NCBI GenBank assembly: GCA_026129905.1
Contig: JAHCHE010000032.1
Span: 1-64,000 of the forward strand
Direction: 5' to 3'
Length of the DNA stretch: 64,000 bases
Origin: Bryobacteraceae bacterium
GTDB lineage: Bacteria; Acidobacteriota; Terriglobia; Bryobacterales; Bryobacteraceae
In this document: in pieces, positions 8,380 through 17,280 of the stretch
Layout: each line of letters begins with the position of its first letter
How positions within the stretch are numbered: the stretch's first letter is position 1
Program-made: the position numbers and the translations under genes
The notes under the pieces: model-generated
Seen by the model: only the letters and a program-made list of their open reading frames with translations
Told to the model about the DNA's origin: nothing
Databases searched by the model: none

Positions 8380-8758
8380 TCGCCTTCGCATCCAGCACAT
8401 GTTGGACGCGGCAGCGGAAGCGGCCGCATTCATTCATGGCCGGACGGCAGCCGATCTCTCAGCCGATCGGGTGTTGCTGCTGGCGCTGGTAAAGGAGATC
8501 GAGATCATCGGAGAAGCGGCGACACAGATTTCCGAGGAATTGCGCGACCGCTCTCCCGAAATACCTTGGGCAAGAATCAGAGGTATGCGTAACCGCCTGA
8601 TTCATGCGTACTCCGATGTCAACACCCACCTGGTTCTGGAGCACAGTCGTTTCAGACCTGCCGGATGTAGGTCGAGTGTCTTGCCACAAGTGTTGAAAAT
8701 TCCTGCCACGGTTACTAAATATATGCTAATGAATGCGCCAGCCGTCAGGCGCTCATGA
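8366..8758 (+). CDS. HepT-like HEPN toxin with frameshifted C-terminus
   Basis: DUF86/HepT ribonuclease family. The catalytic motif R-x4-H-x-Y is intact as RNRLIHAY, and the helical core (LLALVKEIEIIGEAATQIS) is typical. After YSDVNTHLV the frame leaves the family consensus. Removing the C at 8636 restores WSTVVSDLPDV, the usual HepT ending pattern, then stops at 8694-8696. As it stands the reading frame adds an unrelated tail to 8758. The active site survives, so the protein may be misfolded or still active. Confidence 0.7.
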   Translation: MNAADRLRIQHMLDAAAEAAAFIHGRTAADLSADRVLLLALVKEIEIIGEAATQISEELRDRSPEIPWARIRGMRNRLIHAYSDVNTHLVLEHSRFRPAGCRSSVLPQVLKIPATVTKYMLMNAPAVRRS

Positions 8759-8960
8759 GGAGCGGCCACGATCGGCGGGGCGTACTCAGTTATGCGTCAG
8801 CCCCTCGCATAAGTCTTGAGCTTTGCGGCGGTGGTGCTCCCGTTCATGTCGAGGCCACCTCGAATTCGGCTTCTGGAGGCAGTTGCTACAATCGGGGGTA
8901 TCCAAAGCCTGCCCGGCCGTGCCGTGTTCGGTCTCGGAAGAGTTGGAGTGTGCGACGGAA

Positions 8961-10154
8961 ATGCGTAATTTTGCTGCTGCTGAACTGACCATGTGGGCGA
9001 AGCCGGCAAAAGAGCCCGTACCCAAAGCCTCGGATGAGGAGGTCAATGCCAAGTATGGCAAGCGGGAGCTTCGGATCGTCACCGAATCGAACCGGGAGCA
9101 GCTCCCGAATTTCGTCGATGCTCTCAAGCGCCCGAATTGGATGGAGCTGAGGCCCTTTTATCAACGCCGGCCACGTTGGGACAAGGTGCGGCAATCCAAA
9201 CTCATCGAGTCCTTCATCATGAACGTGCCCGTCCCGCCGCTCTTTGTGTACGAGTCGGATTTGGCCAAGTACGAAGTCATGGACGGCCAGCAGCGCATCA
9301 CGGCTCTCCTGGATTTTTACACGAACAAGCTCAAACTGGAGGGATTGGAGCAGTGGCCGGAACTCAATGGGCGCATCTACGATACCCTGCCCTCGGAGAT
9401 CCGCAGGGGCATCGACCGTCGTTCTATCTCCTATATCGTGCTGCTCAAGGAATCCGCCCCGACGACCGAGGACGAGGCCCTGCTGCGCCAGGAGGTCTTC
9501 GAGCGGCTGAACACCGGCGGCGTCAGCCTGAGTCACCAGGAGATCCGGAATGCCCTCTACCAAGGAAAGTTTAACTCCCTGCTGCTTGAGCTCGTGAAGA
9601 ACGACATCTTCCGGCGCGTCTGGTCGTTGCCGCCTTACAGCGAATCCGCGGAAAAGCTGCGCGCCGAGGATTTGGTTTCCAACCGGACCTACGTGATGAT
9701 GCGCGACGTGGAGATCGTGCTCCGTTTCTTTGCGCTCCGACATGAGGAACATTATCAGCGCGGCATGAAGGGCTTCCTTGATCTGTATATGGTGCGCTCC
9801 AAAGCGTTCGCCGAGGAGGACATCGTCCATTTGCAGCAGATATTTGAGCAGACTCTGGAGGTCGGCTGGGCCGTGTACGAGGAGCGTTTCGCCAAGCCGT
9901 GGGACAGCGTCAAGCGCATGTGGGTCCCGCGCGCGCAAGTGGCCTTCGCCGACGCGGTCATGGTCGGTATCAGCCGGCATCTGGACAGCCGAGAGACCCT
10001 CATCACACGGCGGGAATCGGTCATTGAGGCCACGCGCGCACTGTTCGAGAAGTATTCGCCTGGGACGTTCACCGGCCGCGGCAACACCAAGCGGGACGTG
10101 CAGGAGCGCATTCGTTTCTACGACGAGATGATCCAGCGCCAGATCGCGGACTGA
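8961..10154 (+). CDS. DUF262 domain protein, paired with a HEPN protein
   Basis: A 397-aa protein of the DUF262 (GmrS/ParB-like NTPase) family. The signature D-G-Q-Q-R is at 108-112 (EVMDGQQRITALLDFY). It is preceded by FYQRRPRWDKVRQSKLIESF, the conserved opening of the domain, and followed by RLNTGGVSLSHQEIRNALY. No C-terminal HNH/DUF1524 nuclease motif is seen, unlike GmrSD or BrxU. The start is ambiguous: ATG 8961 was chosen, and ATG 8991 also fits. A TACAAT hexamer at 8887-8892 may be the -10. The stop is two bases before the HEPN gene, so the two are co-translated. Role inferred: NTP-dependent sensor or regulator of the HEPN effector. Confidence 0.8.
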   Translation: MRNFAAAELTMWAKPAKEPVPKASDEEVNAKYGKRELRIVTESNREQLPNFVDALKRPNWMELRPFYQRRPRWDKVRQSKLIESFIMNVPVPPLFVYESDLAKYEVMDGQQRITALLDFYTNKLKLEGLEQWPELNGRIYDTLPSEIRRGIDRRSISYIVLLKESAPTTEDEALLRQEVFERLNTGGVSLSHQEIRNALYQGKFNSLLLELVKNDIFRRVWSLPPYSESAEKLRAEDLVSNRTYVMMRDVEIVLRFFALRHEEHYQRGMKGFLDLYMVRSKAFAEEDIVHLQQIFEQTLEVGWAVYEERFAKPWDSVKRMWVPRAQVAFADAVMVGISRHLDSRETLITRRESVIEATRALFEKYSPGTFTGRGNTKRDVQERIRFYDEMIQRQIAD

Positions 10155-10156
10155 CC

Positions 10157-11347
10157 ATGTTCTCGGCGCTGACGGAGAGATTGCGGTTGGACCTGCAGGC
10201 GATCAAGGCGGTCGTCAACCTGCACGATCACGCGCGCGGGCTGTTCTATTCGGCTCCGGGCGCGGCCGGGGACGCCCGCGAAGCAGACCCGTGGCATGCC
10301 CTGCGGGAGGGCAGCCCGAGAAGGCCCGCATGGCAGATTTACGACCACTGCGCGGCCTTGACCCGGCTCTATGCGGTCTATTCAATCTTCGTGGACGATC
10401 TAGTCGGCGAATACCTGCAGCTTTTGCCGCAGCTTTATGACTACGAACAGTTGCCTCCGCCGGTCTTAAGACAGCATCGGGTCGGCTTCGGCCAGATCCT
10501 CTTGAAGCTGGGCGATGCCGGGCCTTATCGTCACCTGCGCGAGGGCGATATCCTCCAACAGGTCTCCTCCGGATTCGCCGGCGTCAAGCCGTACTCGCTG
10601 CTCAGGGACGCGTTCTTTGTAGATCGGCAGAACTACCGCCTCGATTTTCTTGTGCGACTGTTCAGCTATCTGGGGATTGAGAACATCGGGTCGCGGATCG
10701 CGGGTCATCCGGCGATGAAGCGCCTGCTTGAAGAACGGCGGGGAGGGAGCGTGAGCGTGGATGGCGAACTCGCACGCTTCGTCCAATTGCGCAATGAGGC
10801 GGCTCACAGCCAAGTCGAGGAGGTCATCGGCGCTGAGGATTTCCGCTTCATCACGGACTTCATTGGCAAGCTCTGCGAAATTCTGGCAGAACTGGTCGCC
10901 CGGGAGGTGCTGCAGCGGCGCAAAGTGAAGGGCGAATTGCAGGTTGTCGGCACGGTCGAGCAGACTTACCACAAGGGCTTCATCGTCATCGCAAGGATGA
11001 ACGCCTTTCCCATGGCCGTGGACGACCATATCATTATCTTGCGGAACAACCGTATCATCAGGTTCGCGACGGTACGCTCGATCCAGGTTGAGGACGTCGA
11101 TCAGAATTCCGTCGAAGCGTTCGACGGGCAGATGCTTGGTATCGGGTTAGATGTTCCCTGCCGGCCCGGGGTTCTGCTGGCAAGGCTGAGGGCTGATATG
11201 AAAGTGTCGCGGGACCAGCAGCAGATGCTGTTTGCTCGAGATCAGCTGGAAGAAGTGGCGCTTGAGGCGGAGGAACCGGAGATCTTGCCGGAACCCCAGG
11301 AACCCGGGGACGAGCTTGACGCGAACGGAGAGATTCCTGAAGCCTGA
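10157..11347 (+). CDS. HEPN-domain putative RNase with C-terminal translation-factor-like barrel
   Basis: A 396-aa protein resembling the MAE_28990/MAE_18760 (RiboL-PSP-HEPN) group. The N-terminal half is helical, and the HEPN motif R-N-x3-H is R212-N213-E-A-A-H217. From about 257 to 340 the pattern changes to short beta strands with glycine turns (VGTVEQTYHKGFIVIA, DDHIIILRNNRIIRFATVRS, GQMLGIGLDVPCRPGVLLAR). This looks like domain II of EF-Tu-type GTPases. The tail is acidic and proline-rich. The product is probably an RNase toxin or effector controlled by the DUF262 partner. The barrel assignment is my reading of the pattern and needs fold prediction. Confidence 0.65.
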   Translation: MFSALTERLRLDLQAIKAVVNLHDHARGLFYSAPGAAGDAREADPWHALREGSPRRPAWQIYDHCAALTRLYAVYSIFVDDLVGEYLQLLPQLYDYEQLPPPVLRQHRVGFGQILLKLGDAGPYRHLREGDILQQVSSGFAGVKPYSLLRDAFFVDRQNYRLDFLVRLFSYLGIENIGSRIAGHPAMKRLLEERRGGSVSVDGELARFVQLRNEAAHSQVEEVIGAEDFRFITDFIGKLCEILAELVAREVLQRRKVKGELQVVGTVEQTYHKGFIVIARMNAFPMAVDDHIIILRNNRIIRFATVRSIQVEDVDQNSVEAFDGQMLGIGLDVPCRPGVLLARLRADMKVSRDQQQMLFARDQLEEVALEAEEPEILPEPQEPGDELDANGEIPEA

Positions 11348-11651
11348 CGATCGGCCGGAACAACCACGATGGCAGAACCACTTTGGATTTTTTCAACAAT
11401 ACCGGCAAGCCTGTAGGATAATCTCACGAAACCTGGCGAGTTTTAACAATCTCTGGCGCAGGGCCCAAGGTTTTCGTCTTGCCACCAACACCCGCGTTTT
11501 CACCTACTCTGACGACCTACACTGGAACTGCCGCGTGCGCTGGATCACCCTCTCGCTGGTAGCGAGTGAGGCTTTCCCTCGCGCTCCTGCCATAGAATAG
11601 CCGATGCCGATGCTGCCGAGGCCACGCGCTAAAGAGGGGAGGGAAGCCGCA
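11348..11651. other. Intergenic region between the HEPN gene and the Ldh-family gene
   Basis: No gene is supported. A short hairpin (CTCGCT-ggt-AGCGAG, about 11552-11566) may end the defence operon, but it has no T-run. GAGGGGAGGG just before 11652 is the ribosome-binding site of the next gene. Confidence 0.4.
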
Positions 11652-12728
11652 ATGAGCGCCTATCCGGGAACGGAGGGGGAGTTTCGAACGTCGCGCGAGA
11701 GCTTGCAGGCGCTGGTCGAGGCGATCTTCCACCGCTGCGGCATGCCGGCCGATCATGCTCGGCGGCTGGCCGAGACGCTGGTGGCCGCGGACCTGCGCGG
11801 GTGCCATTCGCATGGCGTGTTGCGCGTTCCCGACTATGTGCGCAAGCTGACCGTGGAGGGAGTCGACCCGCGCGGGGAACCTCGCGTCGTCAGCGAACGG
11901 CCGGGCGCGATCGTCGTCGACGGGGGCAACTCGATGGGCCAGATCGGTTCCGTGTTCGCGATGCGGCGGGCCATCGAGAAGGCGCGCGAGCAGAACGTCG
12001 TTGCGGCGGCGGTGCGCGGGAGCAATCACTGCGGCGCGATGGCCTACTATGCCATGATGGCGCTGGCCGAAGGGATGATCGGTATCGCGGCCACCAACGC
12101 CCTGCCCACCATGGCGCCATGGGGCGGACGCGACCGGCTGGTCGGCATCAATCCGCTGGCCGTGGCCATTCCGGCGGGACGCAATCGGCCCATCGTGTAC
12201 GACGCCGCCTTCAGCGCCTGTTCGCACGGCAAGATCCGCATCTACCATCAGAAAGGATTGCCGCTGCCGGAGGGCTGGGCGCTTGACGCCGAGGGCCGGC
12301 CCACGACGGACGCGGCGGCCGCGCTCGAAGGGTTGCTCCGGCCGATCGGAGGCTACAAAGGGTACAGCCTCGCGTTGATCTTCGGCATCCTCTCCGCCGG
12401 GCTATCAGGCGCGGCCTACGGGACGCGCCTGGGCAACATGAACGACGGTCCCAGGCCGGGCGTGGACGGCCACTTCTACATGGCGCTGAACGTGGGCGCC
12501 TTCATCGATCCCGCCGAGTTCGGGCGTCAGGTGGACGAAGCGATCGACGAGATCCGCGCCAGCCGCACGGCGCCTGGCTTCGACCGCATCTATCTGCCCG
12601 GAGAGATCGAAGCGGAAACGGAAGAACGCTACCTTCGGGAAGGCATTCCGCTAAACGAAGCTACGCTGGCCGACCTCGGCGCGACCGCACGAAGTCTCGG
12701 CATTGCCACGGACCTGAAGACCCCGTAG
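11652..12728 (+). CDS. Malate/L-lactate/ureidoglycolate dehydrogenase family (Ldh_2) oxidoreductase
   Basis: A 358-aa NAD(P)-dependent dehydrogenase of the YlbC/AllD-type fold, distinct from Rossmann dehydrogenases. Family landmarks are DLRGCHSHGVLRVPDYV, AAVRGSNHCGAMAYYAMMAL, GINPLAVAIPAG and PIGGYKGYSLALIFGIL. ATG 11652 follows a GAGGGGAGGG ribosome-binding site; an upstream in-frame ATG at 11604 lacks one. The substrate is a 2-hydroxy acid but cannot be narrowed. The CMD-family gene 54 bp downstream may be co-transcribed. Confidence 0.85.
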   Translation: MSAYPGTEGEFRTSRESLQALVEAIFHRCGMPADHARRLAETLVAADLRGCHSHGVLRVPDYVRKLTVEGVDPRGEPRVVSERPGAIVVDGGNSMGQIGSVFAMRRAIEKAREQNVVAAAVRGSNHCGAMAYYAMMALAEGMIGIAATNALPTMAPWGGRDRLVGINPLAVAIPAGRNRPIVYDAAFSACSHGKIRIYHQKGLPLPEGWALDAEGRPTTDAAAALEGLLRPIGGYKGYSLALIFGILSAGLSGAAYGTRLGNMNDGPRPGVDGHFYMALNVGAFIDPAEFGRQVDEAIDEIRASRTAPGFDRIYLPGEIEAETEERYLREGIPLNEATLADLGATARSLGIATDLKTP

Positions 12729-12782
12729 CGGCGCCGCTCGCGGAAGCGCGGCGCAAGTGATACAGTGGCCGCGGAGATTCGC

Positions 12783-13178
12783 ATGGCAACGCTTGGACTG
12801 ATCGAATACGAGGACGCGAGCCCGGAGGTGCGGGCCGTCTACGACGACATCATGGCGACGCGCGGCACGGACTGGATCAACAACTTCTGGAAAGCGCTGG
12901 CGCACGACCCGGCGACGCTGCGCCGGACCTGGGAGAGCATCAAGGAGATCATGTCGGCGGGCGCGCTCGATCCGCTCACGAAAGAGATGGTCTACCTGGC
13001 GGTGTCCGTAACGAACCAGTGCCCCTATTGCATTGCCTCGCATACGGCCGCCGCGCGTAAGGCGGGGATGACCGGCGCGATGTTCGCCGAGCTGATGGCC
13101 GTGGTGGGCATGGCCAACGAGACGAACCGCCTGGTGAGCGGCTACCAGGTGGAAATCGACGAACGGTTTCGGACGTGA
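12783..13178 (+). CDS. Carboxymuconolactone decarboxylase-family (AhpD-like) protein
   Basis: A 131-aa all-helical protein with the redox-type motif C80-P-Y-C83-x3-H87 (NQCPYCIASH), as in AhpD-like peroxidase-related members rather than the true decarboxylase. AhpD-type proteins use the C-x-x-C pair to reduce peroxidases. A specific role here is unknown. It converges on the SDR gene with only 12 bp between stops. Confidence 0.8.
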   Translation: MATLGLIEYEDASPEVRAVYDDIMATRGTDWINNFWKALAHDPATLRRTWESIKEIMSAGALDPLTKEMVYLAVSVTNQCPYCIASHTAAARKAGMTGAMFAELMAVVGMANETNRLVSGYQVEIDERFRT

Positions 13179-13190
13179 ATCCGGCCGCGC

Positions 13191-13967
13191 TCAGAGGCCG
13201 AAGTAGCGGACGCTGAGGCCGCCGTCCACCACGAGCGTTGTTCCCGTGATCCACTCGGCATCGGCGGACAACAGGAAACGAGCGGCTTTGGCGATGTCGA
13301 CCGGCAGGCCGCGCCTCCGCAGCGGGTGCCAGCCGCTGGTGGCGCGCTCGATCCCCTCCGGGTTCGCCTGCATCGCCAGCCATTCTTCCCAGAGCGGCGT
13401 GTCGATGTAGCCGGGGCAGATCGCGTTGACCCGGATGCCGTCCGGTCCGTTTTCCAGAGCCAGCGTTCGGGTGAACGCCACCATGCCACCCTTGCTCGCA
13501 TCGTAGTGCGACGCGCCGGCGAAACCGAAGTTGGCGTGGACAGACGCGATGTTGACAATCGCGCCGCCTCCTTGCGCACGCATGTGGGGGATCGCGGCCC
13601 TCGCGCAGAGAAAAGCCCCCCGAAGATTAACGCTGAGCACGCGGTCCCACTCGCCGGCCGTCATTTCCGCGGCGGGGATCTCCCAGCCGCCGATTCCGGC
13701 GTTGTTGACCAGGCCGAACGGGGGACCGAGCATCTTCGCCACCCGAGCGACCGCGGCTTTGACGCTGTCTTCGTTTGCGACGTCGGTTTGGATGAATTCC
13801 GCGACGCCGCCGTTCCGGCGGATGCCATCGGCCACCTTCACTCCGTGCTCCTCGCGAATCTCCGCCACGGCCACCTTCGCGCCGCCGCCGGCCAGCAGTT
13901 CGGCAATGCCGCGCCCGATGCCGGACCCGCCGCCGGTGACGATGACAACCTTTCCTGTTAATGACAT
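13191..13967 (-). CDS. SDR-family NAD(P)-dependent oxidoreductase
   Basis: A 258-aa classical short-chain dehydrogenase. The cofactor motif T-G-G-G-S-G-I-G is at 11-18, N-N-A-G at 88-91, the catalytic serine at S142, and Y155-x3-K159. The C-terminal ITGTTLVVDGGLSVRYFG is the standard ending. ATG 13967 (MSLTGKVVIV) fits the family start. It is divergent from the APC permease, separated by about 95 bp that must hold both promoters. The substrate, an alcohol or keto group, is not predictable. Confidence 0.9.
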   Translation of the reverse strand: MSLTGKVVIVTGGGSGIGRGIAELLAGGGAKVAVAEIREEHGVKVADGIRRNGGVAEFIQTDVANEDSVKAAVARVAKMLGPPFGLVNNAGIGGWEIPAAEMTAGEWDRVLSVNLRGAFLCARAAIPHMRAQGGGAIVNIASVHANFGFAGASHYDASKGGMVAFTRTLALENGPDGIRVNAICPGYIDTPLWEEWLAMQANPEGIERATSGWHPLRRRGLPVDIAKAARFLLSADAEWITGTTLVVDGGLSVRYFGL

Positions 13968-14062
13968 GTACGGCCTCTCCCACGGCCAACACAAGATCCT
14001 ACAGCGGGGCCGCTGGGCTTCTCAACTTGCCGCGCGCCATGCCCTGTTATGATCGAACGCAT

Positions 14063-15409
14063 ATGTCCACCACCAAGCCGGCGATCGCCGGCGAGCCTCG
14101 CCTCCGGCGGGCCCTCGGCCTGTGGGACCTGGTCTTCTACGGCATCGTTCTGATCCAGCCGACCGCGCCGATGCCGCTGTTCGGCGTGGTGGCTCAAGAG
14201 GCGCGCGGGCACGTCGTCACCACGATACTCATTGCGATGTGCGGGATGTTATTCACCGCCATCAGCTACGGCCGCATGGCGCGTGCCTATCCCGCGGCGG
14301 GGTCCGCCTACACCTACGTCGGACGCGAACTGCACCCGGGGCTCGGCTATCTCACCGGCTGGGGCATGGCGATGGACTACATGGTGAATCCCATCCTGTG
14401 CACCATCTGGTGCAGCAAGGCGGCGATGAACATCCTGCCCGAGGTCCCGTATGCGGTGTGGGCGACGTTCTTCGCGGCGCTGCTGACGGGGCTGAACCTG
14501 CGCGGGATCAAGGCCTCGGCGCGCACCAACGAGGCGCTGGCGGCAGGGCTGGGCGTGGTGATCCTGCTGTTCTTCGGGGCGGCCATCCGGTACCTGATCC
14601 GCGGTCCCGAGTTGGCGATGGCGGACTTCACCCGGCCGTTCTACGATCCGGAGACGTTTTCGGTCAGCCATGTTTTTACGGGGACGTCAATCGCCGTGCT
14701 CACCTATATCGGTTTCGACGGGATCTCGACGCTGTCGGAGGAAGTGAAAGACCCGCGCCGGAACGTGCTCCGCGCGACGGTGCTCACCTGCGTGGTGACG
14801 GGGGTGCTGGCGAGCCTGGAGGTCTATTTCGGACAACTCGTGTGGCCGGGCTACGAATTTCCGGACGTGGACACGGCGTTTTCACACATCGCGGGAAGAG
14901 CGGGCGGACCGTTCCTGTTCCACCTGGTGAACTTCTCGCTATTGATCGCGACGGTCGGTTCGGGCAGCGGCGCCCAACTGGGAGCGGCCCGGCTACTGTA
15001 CGGCATGGGGCGCGACAACGCCATCCCCAAACGTTTCTTTGGCGCGATTGAGCCGAAGCGCGGCATTCCGCGCAACAACGTGCTGTTTACCGGCGGGCTC
15101 GCGCTACTGGGCGCTTTCGCGATCAGCTTCCAGCTTGCGGCGGAACTGCTGAATTTCGGAGCGTTTATCGCGTTTATGGGGGTAAACATCGCCGCGTTTG
15201 TGCGCTACTGGGTGCGCGGCAACGAGCGAACGCTCAAAAATTTCCTTCCGCCGCTGCTCGGCTTCGGCATCTGTTTCTACATCTGGCTGAATCTGCGGCC
15301 GACCGCGAAGATCGCCGGAGCGTGCTGGCTGCTGGTTGGGATTCTCTGGGGCGCGATCCGGACCCGGGGTTTCCGGACGGGAAGGGTTCAGTTCGAGCTG
15401 CCGGATTGA
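14063..15409 (+). CDS. APC-family amino acid/polyamine permease
   Basis: A 448-aa inner-membrane transporter with about twelve hydrophobic segments. APC landmarks: LGLWDLVFYGIVLIQPTAPM in TM1, AYPAAGSAYTYVGRE, and FDGISTLSEEVKDPRRNV after TM6. Start chosen at ATG 14063, which gives the usual short cytoplasmic N-terminus. The 3' end overlaps the convergent BON-domain gene by 22 bases. The transported amino acid is unknown. Confidence 0.88.
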   Translation: MSTTKPAIAGEPRLRRALGLWDLVFYGIVLIQPTAPMPLFGVVAQEARGHVVTTILIAMCGMLFTAISYGRMARAYPAAGSAYTYVGRELHPGLGYLTGWGMAMDYMVNPILCTIWCSKAAMNILPEVPYAVWATFFAALLTGLNLRGIKASARTNEALAAGLGVVILLFFGAAIRYLIRGPELAMADFTRPFYDPETFSVSHVFTGTSIAVLTYIGFDGISTLSEEVKDPRRNVLRATVLTCVVTGVLASLEVYFGQLVWPGYEFPDVDTAFSHIAGRAGGPFLFHLVNFSLLIATVGSGSGAQLGAARLLYGMGRDNAIPKRFFGAIEPKRGIPRNNVLFTGGLALLGAFAISFQLAAELLNFGAFIAFMGVNIAAFVRYWVRGNERTLKNFLPPLLGFGICFYIWLNLRPTAKIAGACWLLVGILWGAIRTRGFRTGRVQFELPD

Positions 15410-15930
15410 CGAGGCTCGGACCGGCGCACCTCGACGCGGCGCGGCGCCGACCGGACTTTGGCCGAAGCTTTCCGCCGGGCGCTTTCGCTGACCTGGATGC
15501 GGTTGTCCACCCGCCGAACGCCGGCATTGCGGGCCAGCCGCGTCGCGGTTCCCTTGTGCTGGGCGACATCGGTTCTTCCCTCCAGGATGGCTACGCCATT
15601 GCGCACGCGAACCTGGAAACCGTTCGCTCCGATTTTCGATTTTGCGAGCCGCTCGCGGATGGCGGTCTCGAGTTCGGCGTCGCTAAGGGCTGGCTGGGCG
15701 GGTTTCGCCGGCTGGGTTGGCTGGCTTGCTTGGGAAGAAGTCGGGGGGCGAGGTGCGGGTACCTGCCCCCACGAGAAGGCCACGCTCAGGGAGACAACGG
15801 CAAACAATCCGGCGGCGCGCCTGGCGATGGGACGACAAACCGCATCGATATCCTGGCATCGAGGCGCAAGCCCCCGCGGACGATCTGCAAAACCTGCGGC
15901 GGCGTATGGAACAGACACTAGAACAGACAC
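15388..15930 (-). CDS. BON-domain exported protein
   Basis: The C-terminal half carries one BON domain (LSDAELETAIRERLAKSK, VRVRNGVAILEGRTDVAQHK, AGVRRVDNRIQV), a phospholipid-associated fold typical of periplasmic proteins such as OsmY. In front are a hydrophobic stretch (AAGLFAVVSLSVAFSWGQ) that can act as a signal peptide and a Pro/Gln/Ala linker; behind is a basic tail rich in Arg and Ser. No ATG is available. GTG codons at 15930 and 15918, part of a short direct repeat, are the best candidates, so the start is uncertain. Confidence 0.65.
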   Translation of the reverse strand: MSVLVSVPYAAAGFADRPRGLAPRCQDIDAVCRPIARRAAGLFAVVSLSVAFSWGQVPAPRPPTSSQASQPTQPAKPAQPALSDAELETAIRERLAKSKIGANGFQVRVRNGVAILEGRTDVAQHKGTATRLARNAGVRRVDNRIQVSESARRKASAKVRSAPRRVEVRRSEPRQSGSSN

Positions 15931-15969
15931 TGACGCCAAGATAGTGCCGGCGGATTGTATAATTCGCAC

Positions 15970-17184
15970 ATGTCTTTCGAAAAATTCGATCGCCGCCGGT
16001 TTCTGGGCGCCGCGCCCGCCGCCGCGGCGGCATTTTCCGCCGCTTCCTACGCGCAGGTGACCGGCGCGAACGACCGGATTCGCCTGGGGGTGATCGGTCC
16101 CGGAGAGCGTGGGCGCCACGTGATGGGACTGTTTCAGAAAGACGCGAAGGTGCAGGTCACCGCACTGTGCGACGTCTACGCCGCGCAAGTAGACAAGGCG
16201 ATGCAATCGGCGCCTGGCGCGCGAGGCTTCTCAGACCACCGCAAGTTCTTGGAATACAAAGAGATCGACATTGTCCTGGTAGCCACGCCCGACCACTGGC
16301 ACGCCGTCACCACGATCGACGCGCTCAGTGCTGGCAAGGACGTCTACGTCGAGAAGCCCCTGACGCTCCGGAACGAAGAGGGCCCCGAAATCGTCAAGGC
16401 CGCCCGCGTCAACGAACGCATCTGCCAGGTGGGCATGCAGCAGCGGTCCGGACCGCACTATCTTCAGGCCAAGCGCGAGTACTTCGACACCGGCCGCCTG
16501 GGCAAGATCACCCTGGCGCGCACCTGGTGGCACGGCAACACCTACCATGTCCGTACCGCGCCGGACTATCTTCAGAAGCAGCCCTCCAACCTCGACTGGG
16601 CGCGGTTTCTGGGGCCGCTGAAGTGGCGCGACTACGACCCGCAGCAGTACTGGAACTGGCGCGCCTACCTGGATTTCGGCGGCGGCCAGGTGACCGACCT
16701 GTTCACCCACTGGATCGACGTCGTGCACATGTTGACCGGTCACGAAATCCCGATCTCGGCTGTCGCGGCGGGCGGCGTCTACAACTACAAGGACGGTCGC
16801 ACCGCGCCGGATACTATCAACGTCCTGCTGGAATACCCGGAGGAATTCACGGCGACGTTCGAGGCGACGCTGGCTCCGGGCGTCACTGGCGCGGCGCTGG
16901 AGATCGGCGGTACCCAAGGGCGGCTCTGGATCAGCCGGGAGCGGTACGAGTTTCACCCGGCGGGACGCGACGCCAAGCCGACCATCGTCGAGGCGCAGCC
17001 ATACGATTTCACCCTCGATCACGTTAAGAATTTCCTCGACTGCGTCCGAACGCGGCAGCGGCCGAACGGCGATGTCCTGATCGGCCACCGCTCGGCGCAA
17101 GCCTCGCACCTCGGCAATATCGCATACGTCGAAAAGCGCCGGCTCAAGTTCGATCCGGTGCGCGAGGAAATTCTCCCGCTCTGA
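15970..17184 (+). CDS. Gfo/Idh/MocA family oxidoreductase, Tat-exported
   Basis: A 404-aa protein. Tat leader with R-R-R-F-L-G (FDRRRFLGAAPAAAAAFSAA), then the Rossmann motif LGVIGPGERGRHVMGLF, ATPDHWHAV and the catalytic-lysine motif EKPLTL. The motif FLGPLKWRDYDPQQYWNWR and a G-G-G-Q-V-T-D-L-F-T-H sequence are typical of large acidobacterial and planctomycete exported subfamilies. It probably oxidises a glycan-derived sugar in the periplasm. ATG 15970 gives the complete Tat leader. It stands alone, 96 bp before the PQQ dehydrogenase cluster. Confidence 0.85.
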   Translation: MSFEKFDRRRFLGAAPAAAAAFSAASYAQVTGANDRIRLGVIGPGERGRHVMGLFQKDAKVQVTALCDVYAAQVDKAMQSAPGARGFSDHRKFLEYKEIDIVLVATPDHWHAVTTIDALSAGKDVYVEKPLTLRNEEGPEIVKAARVNERICQVGMQQRSGPHYLQAKREYFDTGRLGKITLARTWWHGNTYHVRTAPDYLQKQPSNLDWARFLGPLKWRDYDPQQYWNWRAYLDFGGGQVTDLFTHWIDVVHMLTGHEIPISAVAAGGVYNYKDGRTAPDTINVLLEYPEEFTATFEATLAPGVTGAALEIGGTQGRLWISRERYEFHPAGRDAKPTIVEAQPYDFTLDHVKNFLDCVRTRQRPNGDVLIGHRSAQASHLGNIAYVEKRRLKFDPVREEILPL

Positions 17185-17264
17185 CGGAGCCTGACGGCTA
17201 AGCTGCAGTTATCGCATTCAGATTGGTTCTGTAACATAACAAAATCATCGAAAGTCCACTCGGC

Positions 17265-17272
17265 AGGAGGAG
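17265..17272 (+). promoter_or_regulatory. Ribosome-binding site deciding the XoxF-like start
   Basis: AGGAGGAG, a near-perfect Shine-Dalgarno sequence, lies 8 nt before a CTG codon at 17281 and only 5 nt after an in-frame stop boundary (TAG 17275-17277). No ATG, GTG or TTG follows at usable distance. The first ATG in frame is 78 nt later, which points to CTG initiation or a mutated start codon. Confidence 0.55.
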
Positions 17273-17280
17273 TGTAGCTT

